In this document: positions 55,566-64,000 of the stretch, piece by piece
Layout of the letters: each line of letters opens with the position of its first letter
Numbering within the stretch: position 1 is the first letter of the stretch
Source: Achromobacter insolitus
GTDB lineage: Bacteria; Pseudomonadota; Gammaproteobacteria; Burkholderiales; Burkholderiaceae_B
Reading direction: 5' to 3'
NCBI RefSeq assembly: GCF_002209555.1
Contig: NZ_NJIF01000004.1
Coordinates: 186,001-250,000, forward strand
Length of the DNA: 64,000 nt
Program-made: the position numbers and the translations under genes
Notes under the pieces: generated by a model
Told to the model about the DNA's origin: nothing
Databases searched by the model: none
What the model saw: only the letters and a program-made list of their open reading frames with translations

Positions 55566-56420
55566 ATGAGCAGAACCTTTACCCGCGAGGACACCCGCCG
55601 GCTCGCCGCCATCCTGGCTGAAACGGCGCAAACGGAAGTCATGCCGCGCTTTCGCAATCTGCCGGAAGGCGCGGTGCGCGGCAAAAGCTCCGCGCGGGAT
55701 CTCGTGACCGACGCGGACGAAGCGGCCGAGCGCCTGATCGCGGCCCGTCTGGCCAAACTGCACCCCGGCGCCGTCCTGATCGGCGAAGAAGCCTCGGCTC
55801 GCAATCCCGCCCTGCTGAACATGCTGGTCGACGCCGACCTGGCATTCCTGATCGACCCCATCGACGGTACCCGCAACTATGTGGCGGGCTTGCCTCTGTT
55901 CGGCATGATGATTGCCGCCTGCCATCGCGGCGACGTGATCGCAGGAGTCATCTACGATCCGGTCAGCCGCGACAGCGCGCTGGCCGTGCGCGGCGAAGGC
56001 GCCTGGATGGAATACGAAAACGGCAAGCAGACCCAACTGGCCGTGGCCAGCCCCGTGCCTCCCGAAGACATGGACGGCCTGATTTCGACCGGCGCGCTGC
56101 CCCAGCCGCTGCGCACCGCCGTCAACAGCAATCTGGCGCGCCTGGGCAGCACCGCCTCGCTGCGCTGCGCCGCGCACGAGTACCGCATGCTGGCTGCGGG
56201 GCACTGCCACGTCGCGCTGTACAACCAACTGACCGCCTGGGACCATGCCGCCGGCTGGCTGCTGCACCGCGAGGCCGGCGGTTACGCCGCCCATTTCGAT
56301 GGCTCCCCCTATAAGCCCACGCATCGCACTGGCGGCCTGCTCTACGCGCCGGACGCCGGCAGCTGGCACGCCGCCCGCAAGGCCTTATTGGGGGACATGG
56401 CGGATACCCCCGAGGCTTGA
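55566..56420 (+). CDS. Inositol monophosphatase family protein
   Basis: A 284-residue member of the IMPase/FBPase/histidinol-phosphatase superfamily. Metal-site motifs: LIGEEAS at 71-77, LIDPIDGTRNYVAG at 95-108 and WDHAAGWLLHREAGG near residue 222. It dephosphorylates a sugar- or polyol-phosphate; the substrate is not evident. Same direction as gabD but separated by a hairpin. Confidence 0.88.
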   Translation: MSRTFTREDTRRLAAILAETAQTEVMPRFRNLPEGAVRGKSSARDLVTDADEAAERLIAARLAKLHPGAVLIGEEASARNPALLNMLVDADLAFLIDPIDGTRNYVAGLPLFGMMIAACHRGDVIAGVIYDPVSRDSALAVRGEGAWMEYENGKQTQLAVASPVPPEDMDGLISTGALPQPLRTAVNSNLARLGSTASLRCAAHEYRMLAAGHCHVALYNQLTAWDHAAGWLLHREAGGYAAHFDGSPYKPTHRTGGLLYAPDAGSWHAARKALLGDMADTPEA

Positions 56421-56454
56421 CAGAAGCCCCTAAAGAGAGGTCGAAATCTCGGGG

Positions 56455-56490
56455 TTATCCCTAGGAGTTATCCCCAGTTCCTGTGGACAA
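56455..56490. promoter_or_regulatory. Cluster of three DnaA-box-like sequences
   Basis: TTATCCCTA (56455), TTATCCCCA (56468) and TGTGGACAA (56482, complement TTGTCCACA) each differ by one or two bases from the DnaA box TTATCCACA, within 36 bases of a 161-base gap between convergent genes. No AT-rich unwinding element or other origin gene accompanies them. Confidence 0.4.
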
Positions 56491-56581
56491 CCCTATGGAA
56501 AGGTCTGTAACAGCGGAAAAAAACCTTTTCTGGGCAAGCACTTGCTTAGACCGGTCAAAAACCGGCCGCCCGCGGACGGCT

Positions 56582-57400
56582 TTACAGCGCGTCCAGCGCC
56601 ACGGCACTAGGCAGTTCCACTTTCAGGGTCAGCATGCTGTCGGCCCGGGTGCGCCCCAGGTTGATGGCAGCTATCGGCATGCCGTTGCGCGCCGCCGCGG
56701 ACACGAATCGGTAGCCCGAATACACCATTAACGAAGACCCCACCACCAGCACCGCGTCCGCGTTCATGAGGCCTGTGTTGGCCCTGTCCACGCGTTCGCG
56801 CGGCACGGTCTCGCCAAAAAAGACCACGTCCGGCTTGACGATGCCGTTGCAGCGCGGACACGGAGGCACATTGAAGCTCGCGAAGTCCTCGCCCTCGAGA
56901 TCGGCGTCGCCATCGGGCGCATCCGTGGCATCCAGCAGCGCCCAGTCCGGATTGGCCTCCAGCAAGGCTTCCTGCCAGGCCTGGCGGCCGCCGCGCCAGT
57001 CGCATGTCATGCAGCGCACCGCGTCCAGCCGGCCGTGCAAGTCCACGACCTCGCGGCTGCCGGCGGCTTCGTGCAGGCCATCGACGTTCTGGGTAACCAG
57101 TACCGAAACACGGCCGCGCGACTCCAGCCGGGCCAGCGCCCGGTGCGACGCATTGGGTTGCACGTGGCCGAAACGTCTCCAGCCCACCATGCTGCGCGCC
57201 CAATAGCGCGCCCGCGCCAGGGGTCCGCCCATGAAGGTCTGAAGGGTCATGGGCGGCTTGCGCTTCCATTCACCTTCGGTGTCGCGGTAATCGGGAATGC
57301 CGGAGTCGGTGCTGACGCCCGCTCCGGTGAGCACGAACAGCCGCGGGTGGCGGTCGACAAAGCCGCGCAGCGCGGCCAGATCAGAGACTCGTGTGTCCAT
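56582..57400 (-). CDS. Sir2-family NAD-dependent deacylase (class II sirtuin)
   Basis: A 272-residue sirtuin. It has the NAD-binding motif GAGVSTDSGIPDYRD at 27-40, TQNVDGLH at 103-110, the catalytic His122 in DLHGRL and four zinc cysteines (130, 133, 181, 184). The ordering resembles the SIRT4-like class II group, whose members remove acyl groups or ADP-ribosylate. It lies on the same strand as, and about 60 bases downstream of, the serine acetyltransferase gene. Confidence 0.92.
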   Translation of the reverse strand: MDTRVSDLAALRGFVDRHPRLFVLTGAGVSTDSGIPDYRDTEGEWKRKPPMTLQTFMGGPLARARYWARSMVGWRRFGHVQPNASHRALARLESRGRVSVLVTQNVDGLHEAAGSREVVDLHGRLDAVRCMTCDWRGGRQAWQEALLEANPDWALLDATDAPDGDADLEGEDFASFNVPPCPRCNGIVKPDVVFFGETVPRERVDRANTGLMNADAVLVVGSSLMVYSGYRFVSAAARNGMPIAAINLGRTRADSMLTLKVELPSAVALDAL

Positions 57401-57460
57401 CCAGGCTCCTAAGTGCCTGCCGCCACGCGGGCACGCGGCGGCGCTGGCCGCAATCGCCGT

Positions 57461-58408
57461 TCAGCCGCCCAGCCCACAGTCGGGCATGTCGCTGACCAGG
57501 CTGGCCTGGGTCACGTTGCTGCCCGGCGGCACGCTGCGGGTCAGCCAGACGTTGCCGCCGATGGTCGAGCCCTTGCCAATGGTGACGCGGCCCAGAATCG
57601 TCGCGCCAGCGTAGATCACCACGTCGTCCTCGATCAAGGGGTGGCGCGCCAGGCCTTTCTTGAGTTCGCCGTTTTCACCCGGCGGGAAGCGCTTGGCGCC
57701 CAGGGTGACCATCTGATAGAGGCGCACACGGTCGCCGATGATGGCGGTCTCGCCGATCACGACGCCCGTGCCGTGGTCGATGAAGAAACTGCGGCCGATG
57801 GTGGCGCCCGGGTGGATGTCAATGCCCGTGTCCGCATGCGCGATCTCCGCCACGATGCGCGCCAGCATGGGCACGCCCAGGCGGTACAGCACATTGGCCA
57901 GGCGGTGATGGATCATGGCCGCCACGCCCGGATAGCACAGCAGCACTTCGTCCACGTTGTGCGCGGCCGGGTCGCCCTGGTAGGCGGCGGTCACGTCCAG
58001 GTCCAGCGCCGCGCGCACGCGGGGCAGTTCGGCGCCGAACTGGCGCACGATCTCGATCGCGCGCTGGCGCGTATCCGCGGGCGCAGCCTGTTCGGGCCGG
58101 CCCACGTATTGCAGCTCAAGACAGACCTGGTGCAGCAGCGCGTCGAGCGCCGCGCCGATGGTATGCCCGACGTAGAAGTCCTCGACCTCTTCGCGCAGGT
58201 CTATCGGCCCCAAGCGCATGGGGAACAGGGCGCCGCAGAGATCCTTGACGATCTGGCGCAGGCTTTCCTGCGAGGGGAACTCGCGCAGGCCGGCATCTTC
58301 GCGCAAACGGCCGCGCGGACCGCGCCAGGCCACGCGCGCTTCGCGCAGGCCCGACACGATGCTGTCCAGGTTCCAGTGAGCCGGCGCGCTGTAGGTCGGC
58401 CCGCTCAT
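57461..58408 (-). CDS. epsC: Serine O-acetyltransferase, EpsC type
   Basis: A 315-residue left-handed beta-helix acyltransferase, with an alpha-helical N-terminal domain and hexapeptide repeats (IDIHPGATIGRSFFIDHGTGVVIGE, VVIYAGATILGRVTIGKGSTIGGN). It makes O-acetylserine for cysteine synthesis. It is longer than E. coli CysE and of the EpsC subtype often seen beside polysaccharide genes. AGGAG lies eight bases before the ATG. Confidence 0.9.
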   Translation of the reverse strand: MSGPTYSAPAHWNLDSIVSGLREARVAWRGPRGRLREDAGLREFPSQESLRQIVKDLCGALFPMRLGPIDLREEVEDFYVGHTIGAALDALLHQVCLELQYVGRPEQAAPADTRQRAIEIVRQFGAELPRVRAALDLDVTAAYQGDPAAHNVDEVLLCYPGVAAMIHHRLANVLYRLGVPMLARIVAEIAHADTGIDIHPGATIGRSFFIDHGTGVVIGETAIIGDRVRLYQMVTLGAKRFPPGENGELKKGLARHPLIEDDVVIYAGATILGRVTIGKGSTIGGNVWLTRSVPPGSNVTQASLVSDMPDCGLGG

Positions 58409-58488
58409 GAACGCGGCTCCTGCCGGGAACCGGCGCGACGGGAAAACGGAGTGAATTCAAACATGGGTGCGCCTCGTTGACGGTGCTT

Positions 58489-58512
58489 GCGCGGCGGCCC
58501 GGGCCGCCGCGC
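58489..58512 (-). terminator. GC-rich palindrome downstream of galE
   Basis: GCGCGGCGGCCC followed by its exact complement, 80 bases after the galE stop. No T-run; it may slow or end transcription of the EPS block. Confidence 0.45.
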
Positions 58513-58590
58513 GATGCTGCTTCGCAATATTTCCGTCCACTGTAACCGCTCCCGCCGTTTTCGCGGAAACCAACCGACACGCCGCAGGGG

Positions 58591-59640
58591 TTATGCCGCA
58601 GCGTCCTGCTCGTAGCCCTGTGGGTTCCCCTGCTGCCAACGCCAGCCGTCCGCGCACATGGCATCCACGTCGTGCGTGCTGTGCCAGCCCAGCAGCGAGG
58701 CCGCGAGGGCCGGGTCCGCCCACATCCGTTCGATATCGCCAGGACGCCTGGCCTGCGTGCGCACCGGAATCCGACAGCCATTGACCCGTTCGAAGGCGTG
58801 CACCAGCTCCAGCACGCTGGTGCCCTGCCCCGTGCCCAGGTTCACCGCCACGAACCCGGGATGGCCTTCCGAGTACGCCAACGCCTGCACATGCCCCTGC
58901 GCCAGGTCCATGACGTGCAGGTAGTCGCGCACTCCCGTGCCGTCCACGGTGTCGTAGTCGTCGCCGAATACCCGCAGAAAGGGTTGGCGGCCCACCGCTA
59001 CCTGGGTGATGAACGGGAACAGATTGTTCGGCACGTCGCGCGGGCTTTCGCCGATCTGCCCGCTGTGGTGCGCGCCGATGGGATTGAAATAGCGCAGCGT
59101 GACGGCGCTGAAGGCCGGGTCCGCGGCGCAGGCGTCGCGCAGGATTTCCTCCACCATCAGCTTGGTGCGGCCATAGGGATTGGTGGGCGCCAAGGGGTGC
59201 GCCTCGGTGAACGGCAGATAGCGAGGCTCGCCGTATACGGTGGCGGACGAACTGAACACCATGCGCGACACGCCTGTTTCGCGCATGGCGCGCAGCAGCG
59301 CCACCGAACCGCCAACATTGTTGTCGTAGTACTTGAGGGGATCGGCGACGGACTCCCCCACCGCCTTGCTGCCGGCCAGGTGCAGCACCGCCTTCACCGC
59401 CGCGCCGCGCGCGGCGGACTCGGCCAGCACCGACTCGACCAGCCCGGGGCTGCGGATGTCCCCTTCCACCAGCGGAATCTCCACACCGCACAGACGTTCG
59501 ACGCGGCGCACGGCCTCGCGGCTGCCGTTGCTGAAGTTGTCCAGCACCAGCGGCCGCTGGCCCGCCGCCACCATCGCCACCAGCGTGTGCGTGCCGATAT
59601 AGCCGGCGCCGCCCGTCACCAACACATGCAGGTCCGGCAT
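58591..59640 (-). CDS. galE: UDP-glucose 4-epimerase GalE
   Basis: A 349-residue extended SDR: VTGGAGYIGTHT binds NAD, SSSATVYGEP and YGRTKLM give the catalytic Ser/Tyr/Lys. It interconverts UDP-glucose and UDP-galactose for polysaccharide synthesis. Start at 59640 with AAGGAGG upstream, 14 bases after the pgi stop. Confidence 0.95.
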   Translation of the reverse strand: MPDLHVLVTGGAGYIGTHTLVAMVAAGQRPLVLDNFSNGSREAVRRVERLCGVEIPLVEGDIRSPGLVESVLAESAARGAAVKAVLHLAGSKAVGESVADPLKYYDNNVGGSVALLRAMRETGVSRMVFSSSATVYGEPRYLPFTEAHPLAPTNPYGRTKLMVEEILRDACAADPAFSAVTLRYFNPIGAHHSGQIGESPRDVPNNLFPFITQVAVGRQPFLRVFGDDYDTVDGTGVRDYLHVMDLAQGHVQALAYSEGHPGFVAVNLGTGQGTSVLELVHAFERVNGCRIPVRTQARRPGDIERMWADPALAASLLGWHSTHDVDAMCADGWRWQQGNPQGYEQDAAA

Positions 59641-59654
59641 GGACGCGGCCTCCT

Positions 59655-61322
59655 TCACAGATGCGCGGCCACACCGGGCACCCAGGCGTGGCGCGGACGC
59701 GGCGCCTGCGCGTGGCTGCGGTAGCGGTTGATCCAATACGAGGTGGACGCGTCATGCCCCCAATCCACCACGCCCGCGGACACGGGCACCGCCAACTCGC
59801 GCTCGATGCCGGTGGCCAGGCGCTTGCCCAGCTCCACGCCCCATTGGTCAAAGGGATTGATGCCCCAGACCACGCTCTGCACGAACACCTTGTGCTCGTA
59901 CAGCGCCAAGAGCGCGCCCAGCCCCCGCGGATCCAGCTGGCGCAACACAATCAGGGTGGAGGGCCGTCCGCCCGGATGCACCATGTGCTGCGCCAGGCTC
60001 AGCGCGCGCTCCTGGTCATCGATGTGCGCCACGTCCATCAAGGCCTGCTCCAGGCATTTGCCGCGCAGCAGCGCCTGGCGCTGCGCGAGGCAGTTGGCCA
60101 GCAGCATGCGGTGCGCGTCCGGACTGTCCGCATGGCCCTGCAGGCTGGCAATGAAGTCCACCGGCGCGCCGTCCTCGCTTTGATGCAGCCACTGGAAGAA
60201 GGTGTGCTGGCCATCGGTGCCTGGCATGCCCCAGATGATGGGAGCCGTGGGCACGCCAACCGCCGCGCCGTCGCCCGCCACGCGCTTGCCCAGCGATTCC
60301 ATTTCCAGCTGCTGCAGGTAGGTGACCAGATGCAGCAGGCGCGCGCTGTACGCCGCGATATTCAGCGAGTTATGCCCGAGCACGCTGCAGTTGACCAGGC
60401 CCGCCAGCGCCAGCTGGATGGGCGCGTTCGACGCGAACGGCGCCTGCTGGAAGTGCTGGTCCATCGCTTCGGCGCCCGCCCGCATGCCGATCAGCACGTC
60501 GGCGCCAACCGTCAGCGCGATCGACAGGCCCGCCACCGACCAGACGGAGTAGCGGCCGCCCACCCAGTCGCACATCTTGAATATCTGGCTGGAAGGCACG
60601 CCCAGCGCGCGCGCCGCCGACACATTGGCGGTGACCGCCGCCAAATGCTCCGAAACGTCGGCCACGCCGCCCTGCTTGAGCCACGCGATGGCGGCCCGCG
60701 CATTGTGCAGCGTCTCGGCGGTAGTGAAGGACTTGGAGGACACCACCACCAGGCAGCGGCGCGGATCCAGCCCGGCCACTGCGTCATGGAAGGCATGGCC
60801 GTCGATATTGGACACGAAGCGGATCTGCCGGCGTTGCGACGCGCCTCCGAAAGCCTGGACCGCCAGGCGCGGCCCCCAATCGCTGCCGCCGATGCCGATA
60901 TGCAGCACCGTATTGAAATCGGCCGTCTGGTCGACCCGGCGCACGAAGTCCGTCATGCGCGAATGCTCGCAGACGGAGTCCGCGTCCTGCCCATCGGGCT
61001 GCTCCCGCGTGCGCCCGGCGCGCAGCGCCGTATGCCAGGCCGGCTTGCCTTCGGTCCAGTTGACCGGCTCTCCCGCGAACAGCGCCTGGCGCGCATCCGC
61101 CACGCCGCGCGCCTGCAGCAGCGACATGGCCGCGGCTTCCAGCGCCGGCGACTGCCGCTGCATGCTCAGGTCCACGCACAGACCCGCTGCCTCGATGACC
61201 TTAAGCGCGGCGCCATCCAGCTCCGCGGCGCGCGCGGCCTGCGCGAACGCCTGCCACTCCGGGCTGTCCGCCAGGCCCGAATTCGCCCTTAGCGCCTCAA
61301 CCGCATATTTGGCCTTTCCCAT
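59655..61322 (-). CDS. pgi: Glucose-6-phosphate isomerase
   Basis: A 555-residue PGI with the signatures GIGGSDWGPRLAVQAF and SKSFTTAETLHNA, and the C-terminal GINPFDQWGVELGKRLA. It interconverts glucose-6-phosphate and fructose-6-phosphate. Start at 61322 (MGKAKYAVEAL) behind AAGGAG; the longer frame overlaps the upstream gene. Confidence 0.95.
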   Translation of the reverse strand: MGKAKYAVEALRANSGLADSPEWQAFAQAARAAELDGAALKVIEAAGLCVDLSMQRQSPALEAAAMSLLQARGVADARQALFAGEPVNWTEGKPAWHTALRAGRTREQPDGQDADSVCEHSRMTDFVRRVDQTADFNTVLHIGIGGSDWGPRLAVQAFGGASQRRQIRFVSNIDGHAFHDAVAGLDPRRCLVVVSSKSFTTAETLHNARAAIAWLKQGGVADVSEHLAAVTANVSAARALGVPSSQIFKMCDWVGGRYSVWSVAGLSIALTVGADVLIGMRAGAEAMDQHFQQAPFASNAPIQLALAGLVNCSVLGHNSLNIAAYSARLLHLVTYLQQLEMESLGKRVAGDGAAVGVPTAPIIWGMPGTDGQHTFFQWLHQSEDGAPVDFIASLQGHADSPDAHRMLLANCLAQRQALLRGKCLEQALMDVAHIDDQERALSLAQHMVHPGGRPSTLIVLRQLDPRGLGALLALYEHKVFVQSVVWGINPFDQWGVELGKRLATGIERELAVPVSAGVVDWGHDASTSYWINRYRSHAQAPRPRHAWVPGVAAHL

Positions 61323-61335
61323 CGCGTGATGCTCC

Positions 61336-62739
61336 TTAAAACGGTAAACGAACATGAGGGGCAATGCGCCGGAACGCGTTGCGGAAGTCCTCCTCGATAC
61401 GGGCCAATGCGGCCACGGTGTCCCCTTCAAAACGCAATACCACCGTCGGCGTGGTGTTGGACGGACGCGCCAGGCCGAAGCCGTCGGCGTAGTCCACGCG
61501 GATGCCGTCCAGGTCGTTGATGGACTGCGCGCCGGGGAACTGCCCTTGCGCGCGCAGCGCCGCCACCAGATCGAACTGCTCGCCTTCAGCGGTTTCCAGC
61601 TTGATTTCGGGAGTGGCGCAGGACTGCGGCAGGCTTTCCAGCAATGCCGACGGATCTGGCGCCCCAGACAGGATCTCCAGCAGCCGCGCCGCCGCGTAGA
61701 TGCCGTCGTCAAAGCCATACCAGCGCTCTTTGAAAAAGATGTGGCCGCTCATCTCGCCGGCCAGCAGCGCGCCGGTCTCCCGCATCTTGGCTTTGATCAG
61801 CGAATGGCCGGTCTTCCACATCGTCGCCTTGCCGCCGGCCTCGGTGATCGCGCGGGCCACGTGGCGGCTGCATTTGACGTCGTAGATGATTTCGGCGCCC
61901 GGGTTGCGCGACAGCACGTCGCGCGCGAACAGGATCAGCTGGCGATCCGGCCAGATGATCTGGCCCGTCTTGGTCACCACGCCCAGCCGGTCGCCGTCGC
62001 CGTCGAACGCCAGGCCGACTTCGCAATCCGAGTAGCGCAGGCAGTAGATGAGATCCTGCAGGTTCTGCGGGTCGGCCGGATCCGGATGGTGGCCGGGGAA
62101 CGAACCGTCGACCTCGCAGAACAGCTCGACCACTTCGCAGCCGAGGGCGCGGAACAACGCCGGCGCCGCGGCGCCGGCGACGCCATTGCCGCAATCGATG
62201 GCGATCTTCATCGGCCGCGCCATGCGGATGTCGCCCATCAGGCGCGCCGTATAGCACGGCATGATCTGCATCTGCGTGCGCCCGCCCGCGGCGCTGGCCG
62301 ACTCGATCGGCAGGCGCATTGCGTCGCGCAGCGCGGTGATGCCTTCGCCATACAAGGACGCGCCGTCCAGCACGATCTTGAAGCCGTTGTGCGCGGGCGG
62401 ATTGTGGCTGCCCGTGACCGCGATGCCCGCGCCCGTGTCCATCAGCCGGGTCGCGAAGTACACCATCGGCGTGGTGGCCATGCCGATGTCGATGACATGC
62501 ATGCCCGCCGAGCGCAGGCCTGCCTGCAAGGCGGCCGCCAGCTCGACGCTGCTCAGCCTGCCATCCCTCCCCACCACGATCGACCGGGCCCCTTGCTCCC
62601 GCGCCTGGGTCCCCGCCGCCATCCCCAGGCTGTGCGCAAACCGCGCGTCGATCTCGTCCGGCACTGTGCCGCGTATGTCATAAGCCTTGAAAACCGCATC
62701 CAGAATTTGCGGCGTATCCCAGCCAAAAGTTCCGTGCAT
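61336..62739 (-). CDS. manB: Phosphomannomutase/phosphoglucomutase (AlgC/ManB type)
   Basis: A 467-residue alpha-D-phosphohexomutase. The catalytic serine is Ser111 in VTGSHNPPAHNG; the metal loop is AFDGDGDRLGVV; the sugar-binding loop is GEMSGHIFF; the phosphate-binding end is RPSNTTPTVVLRFEG. It supplies mannose-1-P and glucose-1-P for nucleotide-sugar synthesis, linking pgi with galE and the autokinase gene upstream. Confidence 0.94.
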   Translation of the reverse strand: MHGTFGWDTPQILDAVFKAYDIRGTVPDEIDARFAHSLGMAAGTQAREQGARSIVVGRDGRLSSVELAAALQAGLRSAGMHVIDIGMATTPMVYFATRLMDTGAGIAVTGSHNPPAHNGFKIVLDGASLYGEGITALRDAMRLPIESASAAGGRTQMQIMPCYTARLMGDIRMARPMKIAIDCGNGVAGAAAPALFRALGCEVVELFCEVDGSFPGHHPDPADPQNLQDLIYCLRYSDCEVGLAFDGDGDRLGVVTKTGQIIWPDRQLILFARDVLSRNPGAEIIYDVKCSRHVARAITEAGGKATMWKTGHSLIKAKMRETGALLAGEMSGHIFFKERWYGFDDGIYAAARLLEILSGAPDPSALLESLPQSCATPEIKLETAEGEQFDLVAALRAQGQFPGAQSINDLDGIRVDYADGFGLARPSNTTPTVVLRFEGDTVAALARIEEDFRNAFRRIAPHVRLPF

Positions 62740-62760
62740 GCCAGTTTCTCCGGGTGGCGT

Positions 62761-64000
62761 TTATTTAGGGCCGTTCTGTTTGAAATCGCCGTAATACGCC
62801 GCACGGGAGTAGCGATAACTGCCGTACTTGGACCGGAAGCCGAAGCGTTCCGGCAGGAGTTTGAGACCGTTGAAGAGCACGCCATCCACGGGCGCGCCGG
62901 CCTGGATCAGGCGCTTGGCCGTTTCACGGATTTCCCCCACCGTGTTCATGCCCGAGCGCACCACCACCATTACCGCGGCGGCATGCGTGCCGACCACGGC
63001 CGCGTCCGGAGACGACAGCACGGGCGCCGTGTCCAGGATGACCATGTCGTACTGCGATGCGAGCTCGCGCAGGGTTGCGCCAAAAACGGGCGAGGCCAGC
63101 AGTTCGGAAGGGTCGAAGGTGACCGCGCCCGTGGCGATGAAGTCCACGCCCTCGGACACGCTGTGCTTGCGGACCTGGGTCAACGGTATCGTGCCCGACA
63201 GGACTTCGAACAGGCCGTCCTCCTTGGGCACGCCGAAGTAGCGGTTGAGCTGGCCCTTGCGGAAGTCAGCGTCGATCAGCAGCACCCGCTTGCCCACGCC
63301 GCCCTGGATGAAGGCGAAGTTGGCCGACAGGAACGACTTTCCCACGCCCGCCACCGGGCCGGTGAACATGACCATGTTGTTGGCGGACTGGCGCAGCGAC
63401 GCCTGCAGCACGTTGCGGAACGATCTCAGGCTTTCTATGGGTGGCGCGTTGCCCTGGCTCTGCGCAAGCAGCGCGGGCACCATCGCGTTCTTGCGCCGGC
63501 TGCGCCGCCACAGCTTGTCCTGCATGTCGCTGTACGGGATGGCGGCCAGCACCGGCAAGCCGGTATGGCGCTCGACGTCGTCGGGTTCGGACAAGCCGCC
63601 GAACAAGGCGTTGCGGACAAAGGCGCAGAGCATGCCGAAGATGAGGCCGAAGGCGGTCGCCACGCCGATGATGATGGCGGCCTTCGGGCGTACCGGCTTG
63701 TCGGGCTGCACCGCCGAGTCCAGGATGCGCACGTTGCCCACCTTGCCCGCACGGATCAGGCGCAGTTGCTGGGCGTTGTTGAGCAGCGCAGTGTAGAGCT
63801 CGGTGTTGACGCGCACGTCGCGCACCAGGCGCACCACGTCCTGCTCCAGGTCGGGAAGCTGCCGGATGTTGTTGCCGATGCGGTTCACGTCCCCGGTCAG
63901 GCCCGCGATCTGGCGATCCAGCGACACGATGGCCGGGTGGGTCGGCGCAAAGCGCGTGATCATCTCCTGACGCTTGGAGCGCAGTTCCATCACCTTCGTC
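62761..64000 (-). CDS. Polysaccharide-biosynthesis tyrosine autokinase (Wzc/EpsB type), N-terminus beyond right edge
   Basis: The C-terminal 410 residues or so of a BY-kinase. Seen in order: the end of the Wzz-type coiled coil, the second membrane helix (AAIIIGVATAFGLIFGMLCAFV), Walker A GPVAGVGKSFLSANFAF, Walker A' VLLIDADFRKG and Walker B DMVILDTAPVLSSPDA. The Tyr-cluster tail SKYGSYRYSRAAYYG carries five tyrosines for autophosphorylation. It controls polymer length and export of exopolysaccharide or capsule. The gene enters from the right edge and leads the manB-pgi-galE block. Confidence 0.93.
   Translation of the reverse strand, partial: TKVMELRSKRQEMITRFAPTHPAIVSLDRQIAGLTGDVNRIGNNIRQLPDLEQDVVRLVRDVRVNTELYTALLNNAQQLRLIRAGKVGNVRILDSAVQPDKPVRPKAAIIIGVATAFGLIFGMLCAFVRNALFGGLSEPDDVERHTGLPVLAAIPYSDMQDKLWRRSRRKNAMVPALLAQSQGNAPPIESLRSFRNVLQASLRQSANNMVMFTGPVAGVGKSFLSANFAFIQGGVGKRVLLIDADFRKGQLNRYFGVPKEDGLFEVLSGTIPLTQVRKHSVSEGVDFIATGAVTFDPSELLASPVFGATLRELASQYDMVILDTAPVLSSPDAAVVGTHAAAVMVVVRSGMNTVGEIRETAKRLIQAGAPVDGVLFNGLKLLPERFGFRSKYGSYRYSRAAYYGDFKQNGPK

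Noticed and set aside
53889-56369. 826-codon antisense frame across gabD and the IMPase gene
   Set aside because: Shadow of strong codon bias; it crosses two clearly real genes and a hairpin and has no family resemblance.

Overview
The window is GC-rich, gene-dense bacterial chromosome. The gene set points to a betaproteobacterium of the Alcaligenaceae (Achromobacter/Bordetella type): an Arg32-type EF-P next to its rhamnosyltransferase EarP, DUF2863 and DUF2968 proteins, a Bug-family (TctC) binding protein, a DUF3613 protein inside a Tad pilus locus, and a MocR/GabR-gabT-gabD unit. Species was assigned by recognition only, without a database search. I see no tRNA, rRNA, CRISPR array, prophage or insertion sequence.

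Layout. 1-6.3 kb: a Liv-type ABC importer (livKHMGF order, minus strand) followed by an M20 carbamoylase/amidohydrolase cut by the left edge, divergent from a FadR-type GntR regulator; a perfect 26-bp palindrome lies between them. 6.4-10.9 kb: TctC protein, AMP-forming acyl-CoA ligase, dienoyl-CoA-reductase-like SDR and a divergent LysR regulator. 11-18 kb: aconitase A, a LigB-type dioxygenase, then DUF2863-earP-efp. 18.0-18.5 kb holds gene debris (a HigB tail and a VOC-protein tail). 18.5-21.3 kb: DUF1178, a DUF2968 lipoprotein and a sigma-54 enhancer-binding protein. 21.3-33.6 kb: a complete Tad/Flp pilus locus on the minus strand (flp, cpaA, two TadE-like pseudopilins, cpaB, cpaC, cpaE/tadZ, tadA, tadB, tadC, tadD, DUF3613, tadG).

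33.7-39.4 kb is the most unusual part. A stand-alone MHYT membrane sensor is divergent from an orphan TpsB transporter. Next come a low-complexity Gly-rich repeat lipoprotein and a MarR regulator. Both the TpsB gene and the lipoprotein gene sit behind AT-rich leaders with the same arrangement: a TACGTA-centred palindrome, an IHF-like site and a -24/-12 (sigma-54) promoter match. This suggests joint control by an enhancer-binding protein, possibly the one at the end of the Tad locus.

39.4-45.8 kb: a yejABEF-type oligopeptide/microcin-C importer. 45.9-50.9 kb: a secreted nuclease homologue, CorA, and a UvrD/Rep-like helicase divergent from a DUF72 gene across a perfect CTGT-N8-ACAG LexA box. 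50.8-56.4 kb: GabR/MocR divergent from gabT-gabD (GABA to succinate), then an inositol-monophosphatase-family gene. 56.6-58.4 kb: a class II sirtuin and an EpsC-type serine acetyltransferase. 58.6-64 kb: an exopolysaccharide precursor block read on the minus strand: tyrosine autokinase (cut by the right edge), phosphomannomutase/phosphoglucomutase, pgi and galE.
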